From: Streptosporangiaceae bacterium
Lineage (GTDB): Bacteria > Actinomycetota > Actinomycetes > Streptosporangiales > Streptosporangiaceae
DNA length: 64,000 bases
Assembly: GCA_025964695.1 (NCBI GenBank)
Contig: JAOPYK010000143.1
Coordinates: 1-64,000, forward strand
Direction of reading: 5' to 3'
Shown: piece after piece, positions 44,826-53,590 of the stretch
How the letters are laid out: the number at the start of each line of letters is the position of its first letter
How positions within the stretch are numbered: position 1 is the first letter of the stretch
Made by a program: the position numbers and the translations under genes
The notes under the pieces: generated by a model
What the model saw: the letters and a program-made list of their open reading frames with translations, nothing else
Databases searched by the model: none
What the model was told of the DNA's origin: nothing

Positions 44826-45740
44826 ATGCATCTGCCAAATTGGGTCCGCCAGCACGTGGCCGCGGTACGGGCGCTGCTCGTTCTCACCGTGGTGACGGGG
44901 ATCGTCTACCCGCTGGCCGTCTGGGCCGTCGCCTTCCTGCCGGGGCTGCACGACAAGGCCGGCGGTTCGATGGTCAAGACCGCCGCCGGCACCGCCGCCG
45001 GCAGCAGGATCATCGGCCAGGCCTTCACCGGCCCGAACGGCGATCCGCTCACGCAGTACTTCCAGAGCCGTCCGTCGGCGGCCGGTAACGGCTACGACCC
45101 GACCTCGACCAGTGCCAGCAACCTCGGCCCGGAGTCGATCATCGACACCCTGCCCGACCCGGCGATCACCAAGGCGGGCAAGGAGGACGCCAACGCCAAG
45201 CAGAGCCTGCTCACCCAGGTGTGCGCGCGCAGCGCGGCGGTGGGCCGGCTCGAGGGCGTGGACGGTGCGCGGCCGTTCTGCACCAAGGACGGGGTGGGCG
45301 CGGTGCTCGCCGTCTTCGGGCCCCGCGGCCGCGACGGGCATGTGAGCACCCCGACCAGGGTGGTCAGCCTCAACCAGGAGGCGCCCGCCGTGCCCTTCAT
45401 CGCCACCTACAAAGGCGTGAAGGTCGAGCCCGCGTCCTTCGGCGCGGACTACTCGGCCGGCGAGGTCGTGCCCGTCCGCGGCGACGCTCCCGCCGCCCCG
45501 AAGGTCCCGGCGGACGCGGTCACCGCCAGCGGCAGCGGCCTCGACCCGCACATCAGCCCGGCCTACGCCCGGCTTCAAGCGAGCCGGGTGGCCAAGGTCC
45601 GGGGCGTCCCCGTGGCGCGGGTGCTGACGGCGATCGAACACAACCAGGACGGACGGGGGCTCGGCTTCCTGGGTGAGCCCCGGGTCAACGTCCTTCTGCT
45701 CAACCTGGAACTGGACAGGACGTCTCCGTTCCGGGGATGA
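44826..45740 (+). CDS. kdpC: K+-transporting ATPase subunit C, enlarged
   Basis: 304 residues, against about 190-230 for most KdpC proteins. The N-terminal membrane helix ([19 protein letters not shown]), [11 protein letters not shown] and the [20 protein letters not shown] core with the [10 protein letters not shown] end are conserved. Between NLGPESI and VPADAV lie roughly 115 residues instead of about 30, including [11 protein letters not shown] and a long hydrophilic segment. The insert would lie outside the membrane. The downstream part appears intact. Confidence 0.94.
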   Translation: MHLPNWVRQHVAAVRALLVLTVVTGIVYPLAVWAVAFLPGLHDKAGGSMVKTAAGTAAGSRIIGQAFTGPNGDPLTQYFQSRPSAAGNGYDPTSTSASNLGPESIIDTLPDPAITKAGKEDANAKQSLLTQVCARSAAVGRLEGVDGARPFCTKDGVGAVLAVFGPRGRDGHVSTPTRVVSLNQEAPAVPFIATYKGVKVEPASFGADYSAGEVVPVRGDAPAAPKVPADAVTASGSGLDPHISPAYARLQASRVAKVRGVPVARVLTAIEHNQDGRGLGFLGEPRVNVLLLNLELDRTSPFRG

Positions 45741-45822
45741 CGATCCCCATGATCTGGGGCGGGTCCGGCCCGAGCGCGGGACCCGCCCCGGATCCGCAGA
45801 GAGGCAGAGGGCAGGTGAAACG

Positions 45823-48441
45823 ATGCGCGGACGGCTGCGCGTCTACCTTGGCGCGGCGCCCGGGGTGGGCAAGACCTACGCCATGCTCGGTGAGGCGCGG
45901 CGGCGGGTGGACCGCGGTACCGACGTGGTCGTCGGATACCTGGAGACCCACGGCAGGGCGCATACCGCCGAGATGGCCGAGGGGCTGGAGGTCGTGCCCC
46001 GCAAGACGATGACCTACCGGGGCGCCCTCTTCACCGAACTCGACACCGCGGCGGTCATCGCGCGGAGCCCCCGCGTGGCGCTCGTGGACGAGCTCGCCCA
46101 CACCAACGTCCCCGGCTCCCGGCACGACAAGCGCTGGCAGGACATCGAGGAACTCCTCGACGCCGGCATCGACGTCATCTCCACCGTGAACATCCAGCAT
46201 CTGGAGTCGGTCAACGACGTCGTCGAGCAGATCACCGGAGTGCCGCAGCGGGAGACCGTCCCGGACGAGGTCGTCAGAAGGGCCGACCAGGTCGAGCTCA
46301 TCGACATGGTCCCGGAGGCACTGCGCCGCAGGATGGCGCACGGCAACGTCTACCCGCCGGAGAAGGTCGACGCGGCGCTCGGCAACTACTTCCGGGTCGG
46401 CAACCTCACCGCGCTGCGTGAGCTGGCGCTGCTCTGGCTGGCCGACAAGGTCGATGACCAGCTCGACCGCTACCGGGCCGACCACGACATCAGCCGCACC
46501 TGGGAGGCCAGGGAGCGGGTGGTCGTTGCGCTCACCGGCGGCGCCGAGGGCGACACCCTGATCAGGAGGGCCTCCCGGATCGCCGACCGTTCCAAGGGCG
46601 CCGACCTGTTCGCCGTCCATGTCACCCGCAGCGACGGGCTCACCGGTGCCAACCCCGCCAACCTGGCCCGGCAGCGGGCCTTGGCGGAGAGCCTGGGCGG
46701 CACCTTCCACCAGGTCGTCGGGGACGACGTCCCCCGGGCGCTGCTGGACTTCGCCCAGGGCGTGAACGCCACCCAGCTGGTGATCGGCTCGTCCCGGCGG
46801 GGCCGATTCGCGCAGCTGCTGTCGCGCGGGGTCGGCGTGCAGACCACGGCGCTGTCCGGCCCCATCGACGTCCACATGGTCACCCACGAGGGGGCGAGCC
46901 GCGGCCGCCGCCCGGAACGGCTGTCGGCACTGACCCGGCGCCGCCGCGCGGCGGGCTTCGTGCTGGCAGTGGCCGGGATGCCGGCGCTGTCGATGGTGCT
47001 GGCGGCCCTGCGCGGTGAACTGTCGCTGGCCAGCGACATCATGATGTTCCTGGTCGGAGTGATCGGTGTCGCCCTGGCCGGCGGCCTGTGGCCCGCCCTG
47101 GTCGCCGCCGTGCTCGGCTCACTGCTGCTCAACTACTACTTCAGCCCTCCGCTGTACCAGTTCGCGATCGCCGAGCGGGAGAACGTCCTGGCCCTGGTGG
47201 TCTTCCTGGCCGTCGCGGCGGCGGTCAGCGCGGTGGTGGACCTCGCCGCGCGGCGTACCCGCCAGGCGGCCCTGGCCAGCGCCGACGCCGCGGTGCTGGC
47301 CACCCTGTCGCACAGCGTGCTAGGCGGTGAGCGGGCCCTGGAGGGGCTCCTGGAACGCCTGCGGGAGACCTACGGGCTGACCTCGGTCACGCTGCTGGAG
47401 CGTCCCCCGGACACGCCGCTCACACCCGGCCGGCAGACCGACCCGCAGCGCTGGCGGGTGGCCGCCGCGGTGGGCGGACGCCCGTGCGGCAGCCCCGACG
47501 ACGGCGACGTGGATCTCCCGATCGACGACGGCCTCGCGCTGGTGCTGCGCGGCCCCACGCCCTCGGCCGCCGACCGCCGGGTGCTCGAGGCGTTCGCCGC
47601 GCAGGCCGCGGTGGCGCTGCGCCAGCAACGGCTGGAGGAACAGGCCGAGCGGGTCCGGCCGCTGGCCGAGGCCGACCGGATGCGCACGGCCCTGCTCAGC
47701 GCCGTGAGCCACGACCTGCGGACCCCGCTGGCCTCGGCCAAGGCCGCGGTCGAGAGCATGCGCAGCCCGGATGTGCACTGGAGCGACGCGGACCGGGACG
47801 AGCTGGTGGACACCGCGGCCGAGTCACTGGACCGGCTCGACCGGCTGGTGGCCAACCTGCTGGACATGAGCCGGCTGCAGGCCGGGGCGCTGGGGATCTC
47901 CACCCGGTCGCTGGCCCTGGAGGACGTCGTGCCCCGTGCGCTGGACGATCTGGGCTCGGGGGACGTACTCCTGCGCATTCCCGGCGATCTCCCCGAGGTG
48001 CTCGCCGACCCCACTTTGCTGGAGCGGGTGCTGGTCAACCTGATCGCCAACGCGCTGCGCTACACCCCGCCCGGCCGGTCGGTGCTGGTGACCGCCAGCG
48101 CGCTCGGCGACAGCGTCGAGCTGCGGGTGATCGACCGGGGGCCGGGAATCCCCGAGAGCGATCGGGACCGGGTCTTCGAGCCCTTCCAGCGGCTCGGTGA
48201 CCGTGACAATCACACCGGGGTCGGCCTCGGGCTGGCGCTGTCTCGGGGCCTGGCCGAGGCCATGGGAGGCGGCATCGAGCCCGAGGAGACCCCCGGCGGG
48301 GGCGTGACGATGATCCTGACCCTCCCGGCGAGCCCCCGTACGGCCGGTCACCGGGAGGCGGTCGGCCATGCCGCCGACGCCGTAATCCTGGACCGGGTGG
48401 AGACCTGGCGGAACCGGCTCGCGGGAGATGGTCTCCCATGA
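45823..48441 (+). CDS. kdpD: KdpD osmosensitive K+ sensor kinase (first copy)
   Basis: 872 residues. N-terminal KdpD domain with Walker A GAAPGVGKTYA (residue about 10) and VDELAHTNVPGSRHDKRWQD. A Usp-like domain (about 230-370) follows, then four membrane helices (about 385-495), a GAF-like region, HisKA with His630 in AVSHDLRTPLASA, and HATPase_c (NLIANALRYTPPG, GVGLGLALSRG). ATG 45823 follows GGCAGGTGAAACG and lies 82 bp after kdpC. It senses low K+/ionic signals and controls kdp with KdpE. Confidence 0.95.
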   Translation: MRGRLRVYLGAAPGVGKTYAMLGEARRRVDRGTDVVVGYLETHGRAHTAEMAEGLEVVPRKTMTYRGALFTELDTAAVIARSPRVALVDELAHTNVPGSRHDKRWQDIEELLDAGIDVISTVNIQHLESVNDVVEQITGVPQRETVPDEVVRRADQVELIDMVPEALRRRMAHGNVYPPEKVDAALGNYFRVGNLTALRELALLWLADKVDDQLDRYRADHDISRTWEARERVVVALTGGAEGDTLIRRASRIADRSKGADLFAVHVTRSDGLTGANPANLARQRALAESLGGTFHQVVGDDVPRALLDFAQGVNATQLVIGSSRRGRFAQLLSRGVGVQTTALSGPIDVHMVTHEGASRGRRPERLSALTRRRRAAGFVLAVAGMPALSMVLAALRGELSLASDIMMFLVGVIGVALAGGLWPALVAAVLGSLLLNYYFSPPLYQFAIAERENVLALVVFLAVAAAVSAVVDLAARRTRQAALASADAAVLATLSHSVLGGERALEGLLERLRETYGLTSVTLLERPPDTPLTPGRQTDPQRWRVAAAVGGRPCGSPDDGDVDLPIDDGLALVLRGPTPSAADRRVLEAFAAQAAVALRQQRLEEQAERVRPLAEADRMRTALLSAVSHDLRTPLASAKAAVESMRSPDVHWSDADRDELVDTAAESLDRLDRLVANLLDMSRLQAGALGISTRSLALEDVVPRALDDLGSGDVLLRIPGDLPEVLADPTLLERVLVNLIANALRYTPPGRSVLVTASALGDSVELRVIDRGPGIPESDRDRVFEPFQRLGDRDNHTGVGLGLALSRGLAEAMGGGIEPEETPGGGVTMILTLPASPRTAGHREAVGHAADAVILDRVETWRNRLAGDGLP

Positions 48442-49115
48442 CCAGGGTGCTGGTCGTCGACGACGAACCGCAGATCCTGCGGACCCTGAGCCTCAATCTG
48501 CGCGCCCGCCACTACGAGGTGCACGCGGTGTCCGACGGCGGGCAGGCGCTGGGCCGGGCCGCCGACTGGAATCCAGACCTGGTCATCCTCGACCTGGGCC
48601 TACCTGATCTGGACGGCGTGGAGGTCATCGAGGGGCTGCGCGGCTGGACCCAGGTGCCGATCATCGTGCTGTCCGGTCGGGCCGGCAGCCAGGACAAGGT
48701 CGACGCGTTGGACGCCGGTGCCGACGACTACATCATCAAGCCGTTCGGCATCGACGAGCTGCTGGCCAGGATCCGGGCGGTCACCCGGCGCGGCACCGGC
48801 GCCGAGACGCCGCCGCTGGTACGCGTCGGGGACGTCCAGGTCGATCTCGCCCGCAAGAGCGTGCACGGAGCCGGCGGATCCGAGATCCGGCTCACCCCCA
48901 TCGAGTGGGGGATCCTCGAGCTGCTGCTGCGCAATCCGGGCAAGCTGATCGGCCAGCGCCAGCTGCTCACCGATGTGTGGGGCCCCGGCCATGTCAAGGA
49001 GACCCACTATCTGCGGGTCTACCTGGCGTCGCTGCGCCGCAAGCTCGAGCCCGACCCCTCCCGGCCACGTCATCTCATCACCGAGCCCGGCATGGGCTAC
49101 CGCTTCGAACCGTGA
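48438..49115 (+). CDS. kdpE: KdpE response regulator (first copy)
   Basis: 225 residues. Receiver domain with Asp52 in VILDLGLPDLDGVEV and Lys in IIKPFGIDELLARI; OmpR-type winged helix at about 130-225 (LTPIEWGILELLLRNPGKLI, TEPGMGYRFEP). ATG 48438 overlaps kdpD by ATGA. It should bind direct-repeat sites such as those before kdp. A paralogous pair lies at 53591-56793. Confidence 0.95.
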   Translation: MTRVLVVDDEPQILRTLSLNLRARHYEVHAVSDGGQALGRAADWNPDLVILDLGLPDLDGVEVIEGLRGWTQVPIIVLSGRAGSQDKVDALDAGADDYIIKPFGIDELLARIRAVTRRGTGAETPPLVRVGDVQVDLARKSVHGAGGSEIRLTPIEWGILELLLRNPGKLIGQRQLLTDVWGPGHVKETHYLRVYLASLRRKLEPDPSRPRHLITEPGMGYRFEP

Positions 49116-49147
49116 GCCAGGCCACGGGGTGATCTCCATGGTGAGAG

Positions 49148-49169
49148 CCGATTTTCCTGCCAAAATCGG
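49148..49169 (+). terminator. Terminator of the kdp operon
   Basis: CCGATTTT-N6-AAAATCGG is a perfect 8-bp stem 33 bp after the kdpE stop. The AT-rich upper stem stands out in this GC background. Confidence 0.75.
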
Positions 49170-49215
49170 GTGCACGATGCCGAATCGTTATTGCATGGGG
49201 CGATTCGCCCACTGT

Positions 49216-49231
49216 TGTGACTGGTGTCACA
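49216..49231. promoter_or_regulatory. CRP-like binding site
   Basis: TGTGACTGGTGTCACA matches the TGTGA-N6-TCACA CRP/FNR consensus at both half sites. It is the core of a longer palindrome (49210-49237, one mismatch in 12 bp). It lies 138 bp before the start of the ABC permease gene. Confidence 0.6.
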
Positions 49232-49369
49232 GCAGTGTCTCGAAATACGTTGTGCCAGACAACATTCACGGGCTTCGTGGCGGCCGCCTCTGCCCTTGCA
49301 CGGCAGTCCCGTGTGTCGACCGTTGCCGGATCGATGCGCGGGGTACGGGGCTGCAGATCGGAGCATTTC

Positions 49370-50749
49370 ATGAACGGTGCGCTGACGACCTCCGTCGGTA
49401 TCACGGACGCTCAGCCCAAGGTGGGGGACCACACCCGGCGCTACATCGCGCGGGTGGCGACGGGTGAGATGGGTGCACTGCCCGCTCTCACAGGTCTGGT
49501 GCTCTTCAGCGGGGTCTTCGCGCTGCTGCGCCCGACGTTCCTGTCCGCCAGCAACCTGGCCAACCTGTTCACCCAGGGCGCGGCGGTCGTCGTCATCGCG
49601 ATGGGGCTGGTCTTCGTCATGCTCCTGGGCGAGATCGACCTGTCCGCCGGTTACACCAGCGGGGTGTGCGGGGCCGTGCTGGCGGTGCTCGCGGCGCATG
49701 GCCGGCTGCCCTGGTACGCGGCGGCGGCCTTGGCACTGCTCGTCGCCCTCGTGATCGGCCTGGGCCTGGGGCTGCTGGTGACCAAGACCCGCGTCCCCTC
49801 GTTCGTCGTGACGCTGGCGGCGCTGCTCGGCCTGCAGGGTGTGGCACTGCTGCTGATCGGTGACGGCACGACCGTCACGGTCGACGACGCGACGATCCTC
49901 TCGATCGCCAACGGCACCGTCGCCCCGGCCGTGGCCTGGCTGATGTGGGCGGGAGGCCTCGGCGCGTACGTCATGATCGAGTTCCGCCGCAAGCGCAAGG
50001 GCCTCCACCATCGGCGCTCGGCCGATCCCGCCGCCCTGGTCGTCTGGCGGATCCTGGTGGCCGCCGTGCTCTCTGCCGCGATGGTGTACCTCCTCAATCA
50101 GGAGCGGAGCCCCCATCCCGACATCGCGTCGCTCAAGGGCGTGCCGATCGTGGTCCCCGTCGTCGCCGTCATGATCATGCTGTGGACGTTCGTGCTGCGC
50201 CGGACCGCGTACGGCCGCCGGATCTACACGGTCGGCCGGGGCAGGCAGGCAGCCCAGCAGGCCGGTATCAACGTCGACCGGATCCGGGTGTCGGTTTTCG
50301 TGATCTGTTCCTGCATGGCCGCCGTCGGCGGTGCGATCGCGGTCTCACGTGCGCACTCGGTGGACGCCAACACCGGCGGGGTCAACGTGCTCCTGTACGC
50401 GGTCGCGGCAGCGGTGTTCGGCGGCACCAGCCTCTTCGGCGGCAAGGGACGGGTGCTCGACGCCGTCCTCGGGGGCGCCTTGATGGCGGTGATCGACAAC
50501 GGTATGGGCCTGATGGGCTACAGCTCCGGGGTCAAGTACATCGTCACCTGCGCGTTCCTCCTTCTGGCGGCGTGCCTCGACGTCGTCTCCCGGGCTCGCG
50601 AGGCGGCCTCGGCATCCGCCTCCGCACCCGCCTCCGCACCGGTGTCCGCATCGGTCTTCGTACCGGCGGCCCGGCCGCCGGCATGGCCCGCCGCCCGTAC
50701 GGACACCGGACCCCGGCACGGGCCGGGTGCCGGGGCGGGATCGCGCTAG
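49370..50749 (+). CDS. Orphan sugar ABC transporter permease (XylH/RbsC-like)
   Basis: 459 residues, about ten membrane helices, BPD_transp_2 family: VVVIAMGLVFVMLLGEIDLS, AAVFGGTSLFGGKGRVLDAV and VDANTGGVNVL match permeases for xylose, ribose and similar sugars. ATG 49370 has GGAG 7 nt upstream. A 50-residue C-terminal tail of Ala/Ser/Pro repeats is extra. No ATPase or binding-protein gene is adjacent, so partners must be elsewhere or lost. It sits inside the K+ gene block behind a CRP-like site. Confidence 0.87.
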   Translation: MNGALTTSVGITDAQPKVGDHTRRYIARVATGEMGALPALTGLVLFSGVFALLRPTFLSASNLANLFTQGAAVVVIAMGLVFVMLLGEIDLSAGYTSGVCGAVLAVLAAHGRLPWYAAAALALLVALVIGLGLGLLVTKTRVPSFVVTLAALLGLQGVALLLIGDGTTVTVDDATILSIANGTVAPAVAWLMWAGGLGAYVMIEFRRKRKGLHHRRSADPAALVVWRILVAAVLSAAMVYLLNQERSPHPDIASLKGVPIVVPVVAVMIMLWTFVLRRTAYGRRIYTVGRGRQAAQQAGINVDRIRVSVFVICSCMAAVGGAIAVSRAHSVDANTGGVNVLLYAVAAAVFGGTSLFGGKGRVLDAVLGGALMAVIDNGMGLMGYSSGVKYIVTCAFLLLAACLDVVSRAREAASASASAPASAPVSASVFVPAARPPAWPAARTDTGPRHGPGAGAGSR

Positions 50750-50974
50750 GACCCGGGACGGCTTTGGGATCGGCCGTCCATACGTGGACGCGGGATCCAG
50801 TCCGGGCGCCCGCGTACGCCCCTCCTCGGCTCCGGGCCGGACTCCCCGGGCCGAGGAGGCGACCGGAGGACGCGCTGCCCGCCCAGGGCCGGAAATGACG
50901 CGGAGACGAGGGCGAGCGGAACGGTTCGACGAACAGCCGGCCGTCAGGAGCGGGTGACGATGACCCGGGCAGTT
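50750..50974. other. Intergenic region after the permease
   Basis: About 225 bp without a convincing gene or hairpin. Its right part may include further decayed sequence of the ABC ATPase relic read on the minus strand. Confidence 0.4.
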
Positions 50975-51151
50975 CGAAGGCGTGCCCGTCGTAGGCGGCC
51001 CGCAGTCGGTCGACAGGGTGCCGAACCGGTGCCCGGCCCGCTCGGCCAGCCCGACCTGCTCGAGCGCGTCGCGAGCCGCCTGCCGTTCGGCGGCCTTCGG
51101 GCGGCGCAGCCGGCCGCTTCTCCGGTAGCGGCCCATCAATATCGCACTCAT
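50975..51151 (-). pseudogene. Internally deleted metal-type ABC ATPase
   Basis: From ATG 51151 the minus strand reads LMGRYRRSGRLRRPKAAERQ and LEQVGLAERAGHRFGTLS, the helical region leading to the LSGGQ signature of ZnuC/MntB-type ATPases. The signature, Walker B and H-loop are missing. In the next frame comes DRLRAAYDGHAFELPG, which looks like the C-terminal end of the same family. One deletion with a frameshift explains this. Walker A is also lost. Confidence 0.6.
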
Positions 51152-51225
51152 GTCTTGTGCGTGGTCAGGCGAGAAGGCGGCTCTCCGCGGCGGTGCTTGC
51201 CATCAGGTCTCCCAGCTCTGAGAAT

Positions 51226-51238
51226 GAAAACCGTTATC
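51226..51238. promoter_or_regulatory. Zur-like box
   Basis: GAAAACCGTTATC (minus: GATAACGGTTTTC) is a near-perfect dyad like actinobacterial Zur sites. It lies upstream of the ABC ATPase relic on one side and 68 bp before the SCO5389-family gene on the other. Confidence 0.5.
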
Positions 51239-51305
51239 GTAGATTCTCCTGGTGGCGGTGCGAGGCCTTCGCCCGTGCCAGAGGAACAGACAGACGGGAG
51301 TTCCC

Positions 51306-51692
51306 ATGTCCTTGACCGTGTCCCCGCGGCTGGCGGCGCAGGCCGCGGCCGGTGACGTGGACGATCAGGCCTTCCTCGCCTGCGTCCGCGATTCCCTGCC
51401 GTACGCCTGGGGCCTCATCTCCGAGCTGGCCGGCACCCTGAACGCCGGCGGGGCCGAGGTCGCCGACAACCGGACACCGCCACCCGACGAGGCGGCGCGC
51501 GGGCAGTTGCTGCGGCTGCTGGCCAGCGATGCCATGCGGGCCGCCACCGAGCGGCACTTCGGAGTGCGCCTGGCCTTCCAGAACTGCCACCGCGTCGCAG
51601 TGTTCCGGCCCGGCGCGGAGGACGCCCTGCGCGAGTTCACCACGCCGCGCGCCCAGCTGCTCAACCAGCGGCCCGATCTCGTCGACTGCTGA
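51306..51692 (+). CDS. SCO5389 family protein
   Basis: 128 residues: MSLTVSPRLAAQAAAGDVDD, FLACVRDSLPYAWGLISELA, then the family hallmark DNRTPPPDEAARGQLLRLLA and HFGVRLAFQNCHRVAVF. This matches the SCO5389 family, widespread in actinomycetes and functionally uncharacterised. ATG 51306 has GGGAG 5 nt upstream; the longer frame from 51252 was rejected. The Zur-like box upstream hints at zinc control. Confidence 0.88.
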   Translation: MSLTVSPRLAAQAAAGDVDDQAFLACVRDSLPYAWGLISELAGTLNAGGAEVADNRTPPPDEAARGQLLRLLASDAMRAATERHFGVRLAFQNCHRVAVFRPGAEDALREFTTPRAQLLNQRPDLVDC

Positions 51693-51902
51693 CGGCCGGC
51701 CGGTGCCTGGCCCGGTGTCCCCGGTGAAGGCGGGGAACGCCGCCAGGCGCCGGTCGCCGCGCGGAGCCGAAGCGACCGGCCGTGCGCCGGCCGTGCACCG
51801 GCCGTGCCGCCGATCATCGTCACCTGCTAATTTCAGTACTGGTGTGCCGGGAAGCCTGGTCGGCGGTCCCTTTTCCCGTGGCCGCGTTCCGGAGGCATCA
51901 CC

Positions 51903-53465
51903 GTGGGCAGCATCGACATCGTGCTCGGCCTGGTGGTCCTCGCCACAGTGGTGGCCGTCAGCGCGAAACGCCTGCGTGTCCCCGCCCCCTCCCTGCTCGT
52001 GCTGGCCGGTCTCGTCGTCGGAGCGCTGCCCGGGGTGCCCCCCGTCCGGGTGCCCCCGGAGGTCGTCAGCCTGGTGGTACTGCCACCGCTCATCTACGCC
52101 GCCGGGGAGGAGATGTCCTGGCGGGCGTTGCGCGAGGTCTGGCGGCCGGTGACACTGCTGGCGGTCGGGCTGGTGGTGGCCTCCGCCGCCGCAGTCGGGG
52201 CGGTCACCGTCGCCGTCACCCCGCTGCCCTGGAGCATGGCCCTCCTGCTGGGCACCGTGCTGGCCAGCACCGACCCGGTCGCCGTCGCCGCGCTCGGCCG
52301 GCGGCTCGCCCTGCCGTCCCGGGTGCAGACGCTCGTCCAGGCGGAGAGCCTGTTCAACGACGCGACCAGCCTGCTGCTGTACCGGGTGGCCGTGTCGATC
52401 GCGGTGGCCGGCGGGGCCGTGTCCTGGGAACGCGCCGGAACGGGCTTCGCGGTACTGGCCGGTGGGGGAGTCCTGGCCGGGGCCCTGGTGGCGGGCGGGG
52501 TCGCGGTGATCCGCAGGCGCACCGAGGATCCCGTGCTGGAGACGGTCGTCGCGCTGGTCACCCCGTACGCGGCGTACGTGCTCGCGGAAACGGTGCACGC
52601 CTCCGGGGTCACCAGCGTGGTGACCGCCGCGGTGATCCTCGGCAGGCAGGCACCGGCGCTCACCACGGCGAGCATCCGGCTTCAGCTGACGGCGGTCTGG
52701 GGGACTGTGGTCTTCCTCCTGGAGAGCGTCGTGTTCGGCCTGATCGGGCTGGCCCTGCCCACCCTGATCCGGGAGCTGGCCAAGACCGGCGAGGCGTGGC
52801 TCGGCGCCGCGGTCCTGGTCGCCGCGACGCTCATCCTGGTCCGGGTCGCCTGGGTCTTCCCGCTGTCGGCCCTGGCCCAGTGGCGGGGCGGGAGGAGGCC
52901 GTCCTGGCAGGTCCCCGCGGTGGTGTCCTGGGCCGGGGCGCGCGGGGTCGTCCCGCTGGCGGCGGCCCTGTCGATTCCGCTCACCGATGCCACGGGCGCC
53001 CCGCTGGCGGGACGGGAGCTGGTCGTGGTGCTCGCGACCGCGGTCATCTCGATCTCGCTCGTGGTGCAGGGGTTCACGCTCGCGCCCCTGGTGCGCCGGG
53101 CCGGGGTCCTGGTCCGTCCGTCGGACGCCCACGAGGAGTACACCGTCGCCCGGCTGCGTACCGCCCAGGCCGCGTTGAACCGCCTTGAGGACCTGGAACG
53201 GGCCGAGGCCGCGCCACAGGTGGTGCTGGCGCGGCTGCGCGTCGGGCTGCTGGACCGCATTGAGCGGGCGGAGCTGCGGCTGGACGGCGATGACGACATC
53301 AAATCTGTCTCTACGGCCTACCTGGTGCTGCGCCGGGATCTCATCGCGGCGGAGACCGCCGAGTTGCACCGCCTGCACGACACCGGAGAGATCACCGAGT
53401 CCACGCGGCGGAACGTCCAGCGGCTGCTGGATCTCGAGGACACCGGCCTGCACGATCAGGATTGA
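51903..53465 (+). CDS. CPA1-family Na+(K+)/H+ antiporter
   Basis: 520 residues. About 12 membrane helices carry CPA1 motifs: STDPVAVAALGRR, ESLFNDATSLLLYRVAV with the essential ND pair, and SWAGARGVVPLAAALSIP. The C-terminal 120 residues are a charged helical tail (LNRLEDLERAEAAP, RRNVQRLLDLEDTGL) as in NhaP/YjcE proteins. It exchanges monovalent cations for protons across the membrane. GTG 51903 starts it. It lies upstream of the second kdpDE pair, suggesting ion-linked control. Confidence 0.93.
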   Translation: MGSIDIVLGLVVLATVVAVSAKRLRVPAPSLLVLAGLVVGALPGVPPVRVPPEVVSLVVLPPLIYAAGEEMSWRALREVWRPVTLLAVGLVVASAAAVGAVTVAVTPLPWSMALLLGTVLASTDPVAVAALGRRLALPSRVQTLVQAESLFNDATSLLLYRVAVSIAVAGGAVSWERAGTGFAVLAGGGVLAGALVAGGVAVIRRRTEDPVLETVVALVTPYAAYVLAETVHASGVTSVVTAAVILGRQAPALTTASIRLQLTAVWGTVVFLLESVVFGLIGLALPTLIRELAKTGEAWLGAAVLVAATLILVRVAWVFPLSALAQWRGGRRPSWQVPAVVSWAGARGVVPLAAALSIPLTDATGAPLAGRELVVVLATAVISISLVVQGFTLAPLVRRAGVLVRPSDAHEEYTVARLRTAQAALNRLEDLERAEAAPQVVLARLRVGLLDRIERAELRLDGDDDIKSVSTAYLVLRRDLIAAETAELHRLHDTGEITESTRRNVQRLLDLEDTGLHDQD

Positions 53466-53590
53466 CGGGACCGGGGTTGCGGTCTGAGTGACCCCGTTCC
53501 CCGCCGCGGACCGGCGATGGAACCGGGGGAGGGGGACCGGGGCCGGGGCGACGTCCCTTACGGTCGTATCCGTGGGGAGGTGAGGCCGCC

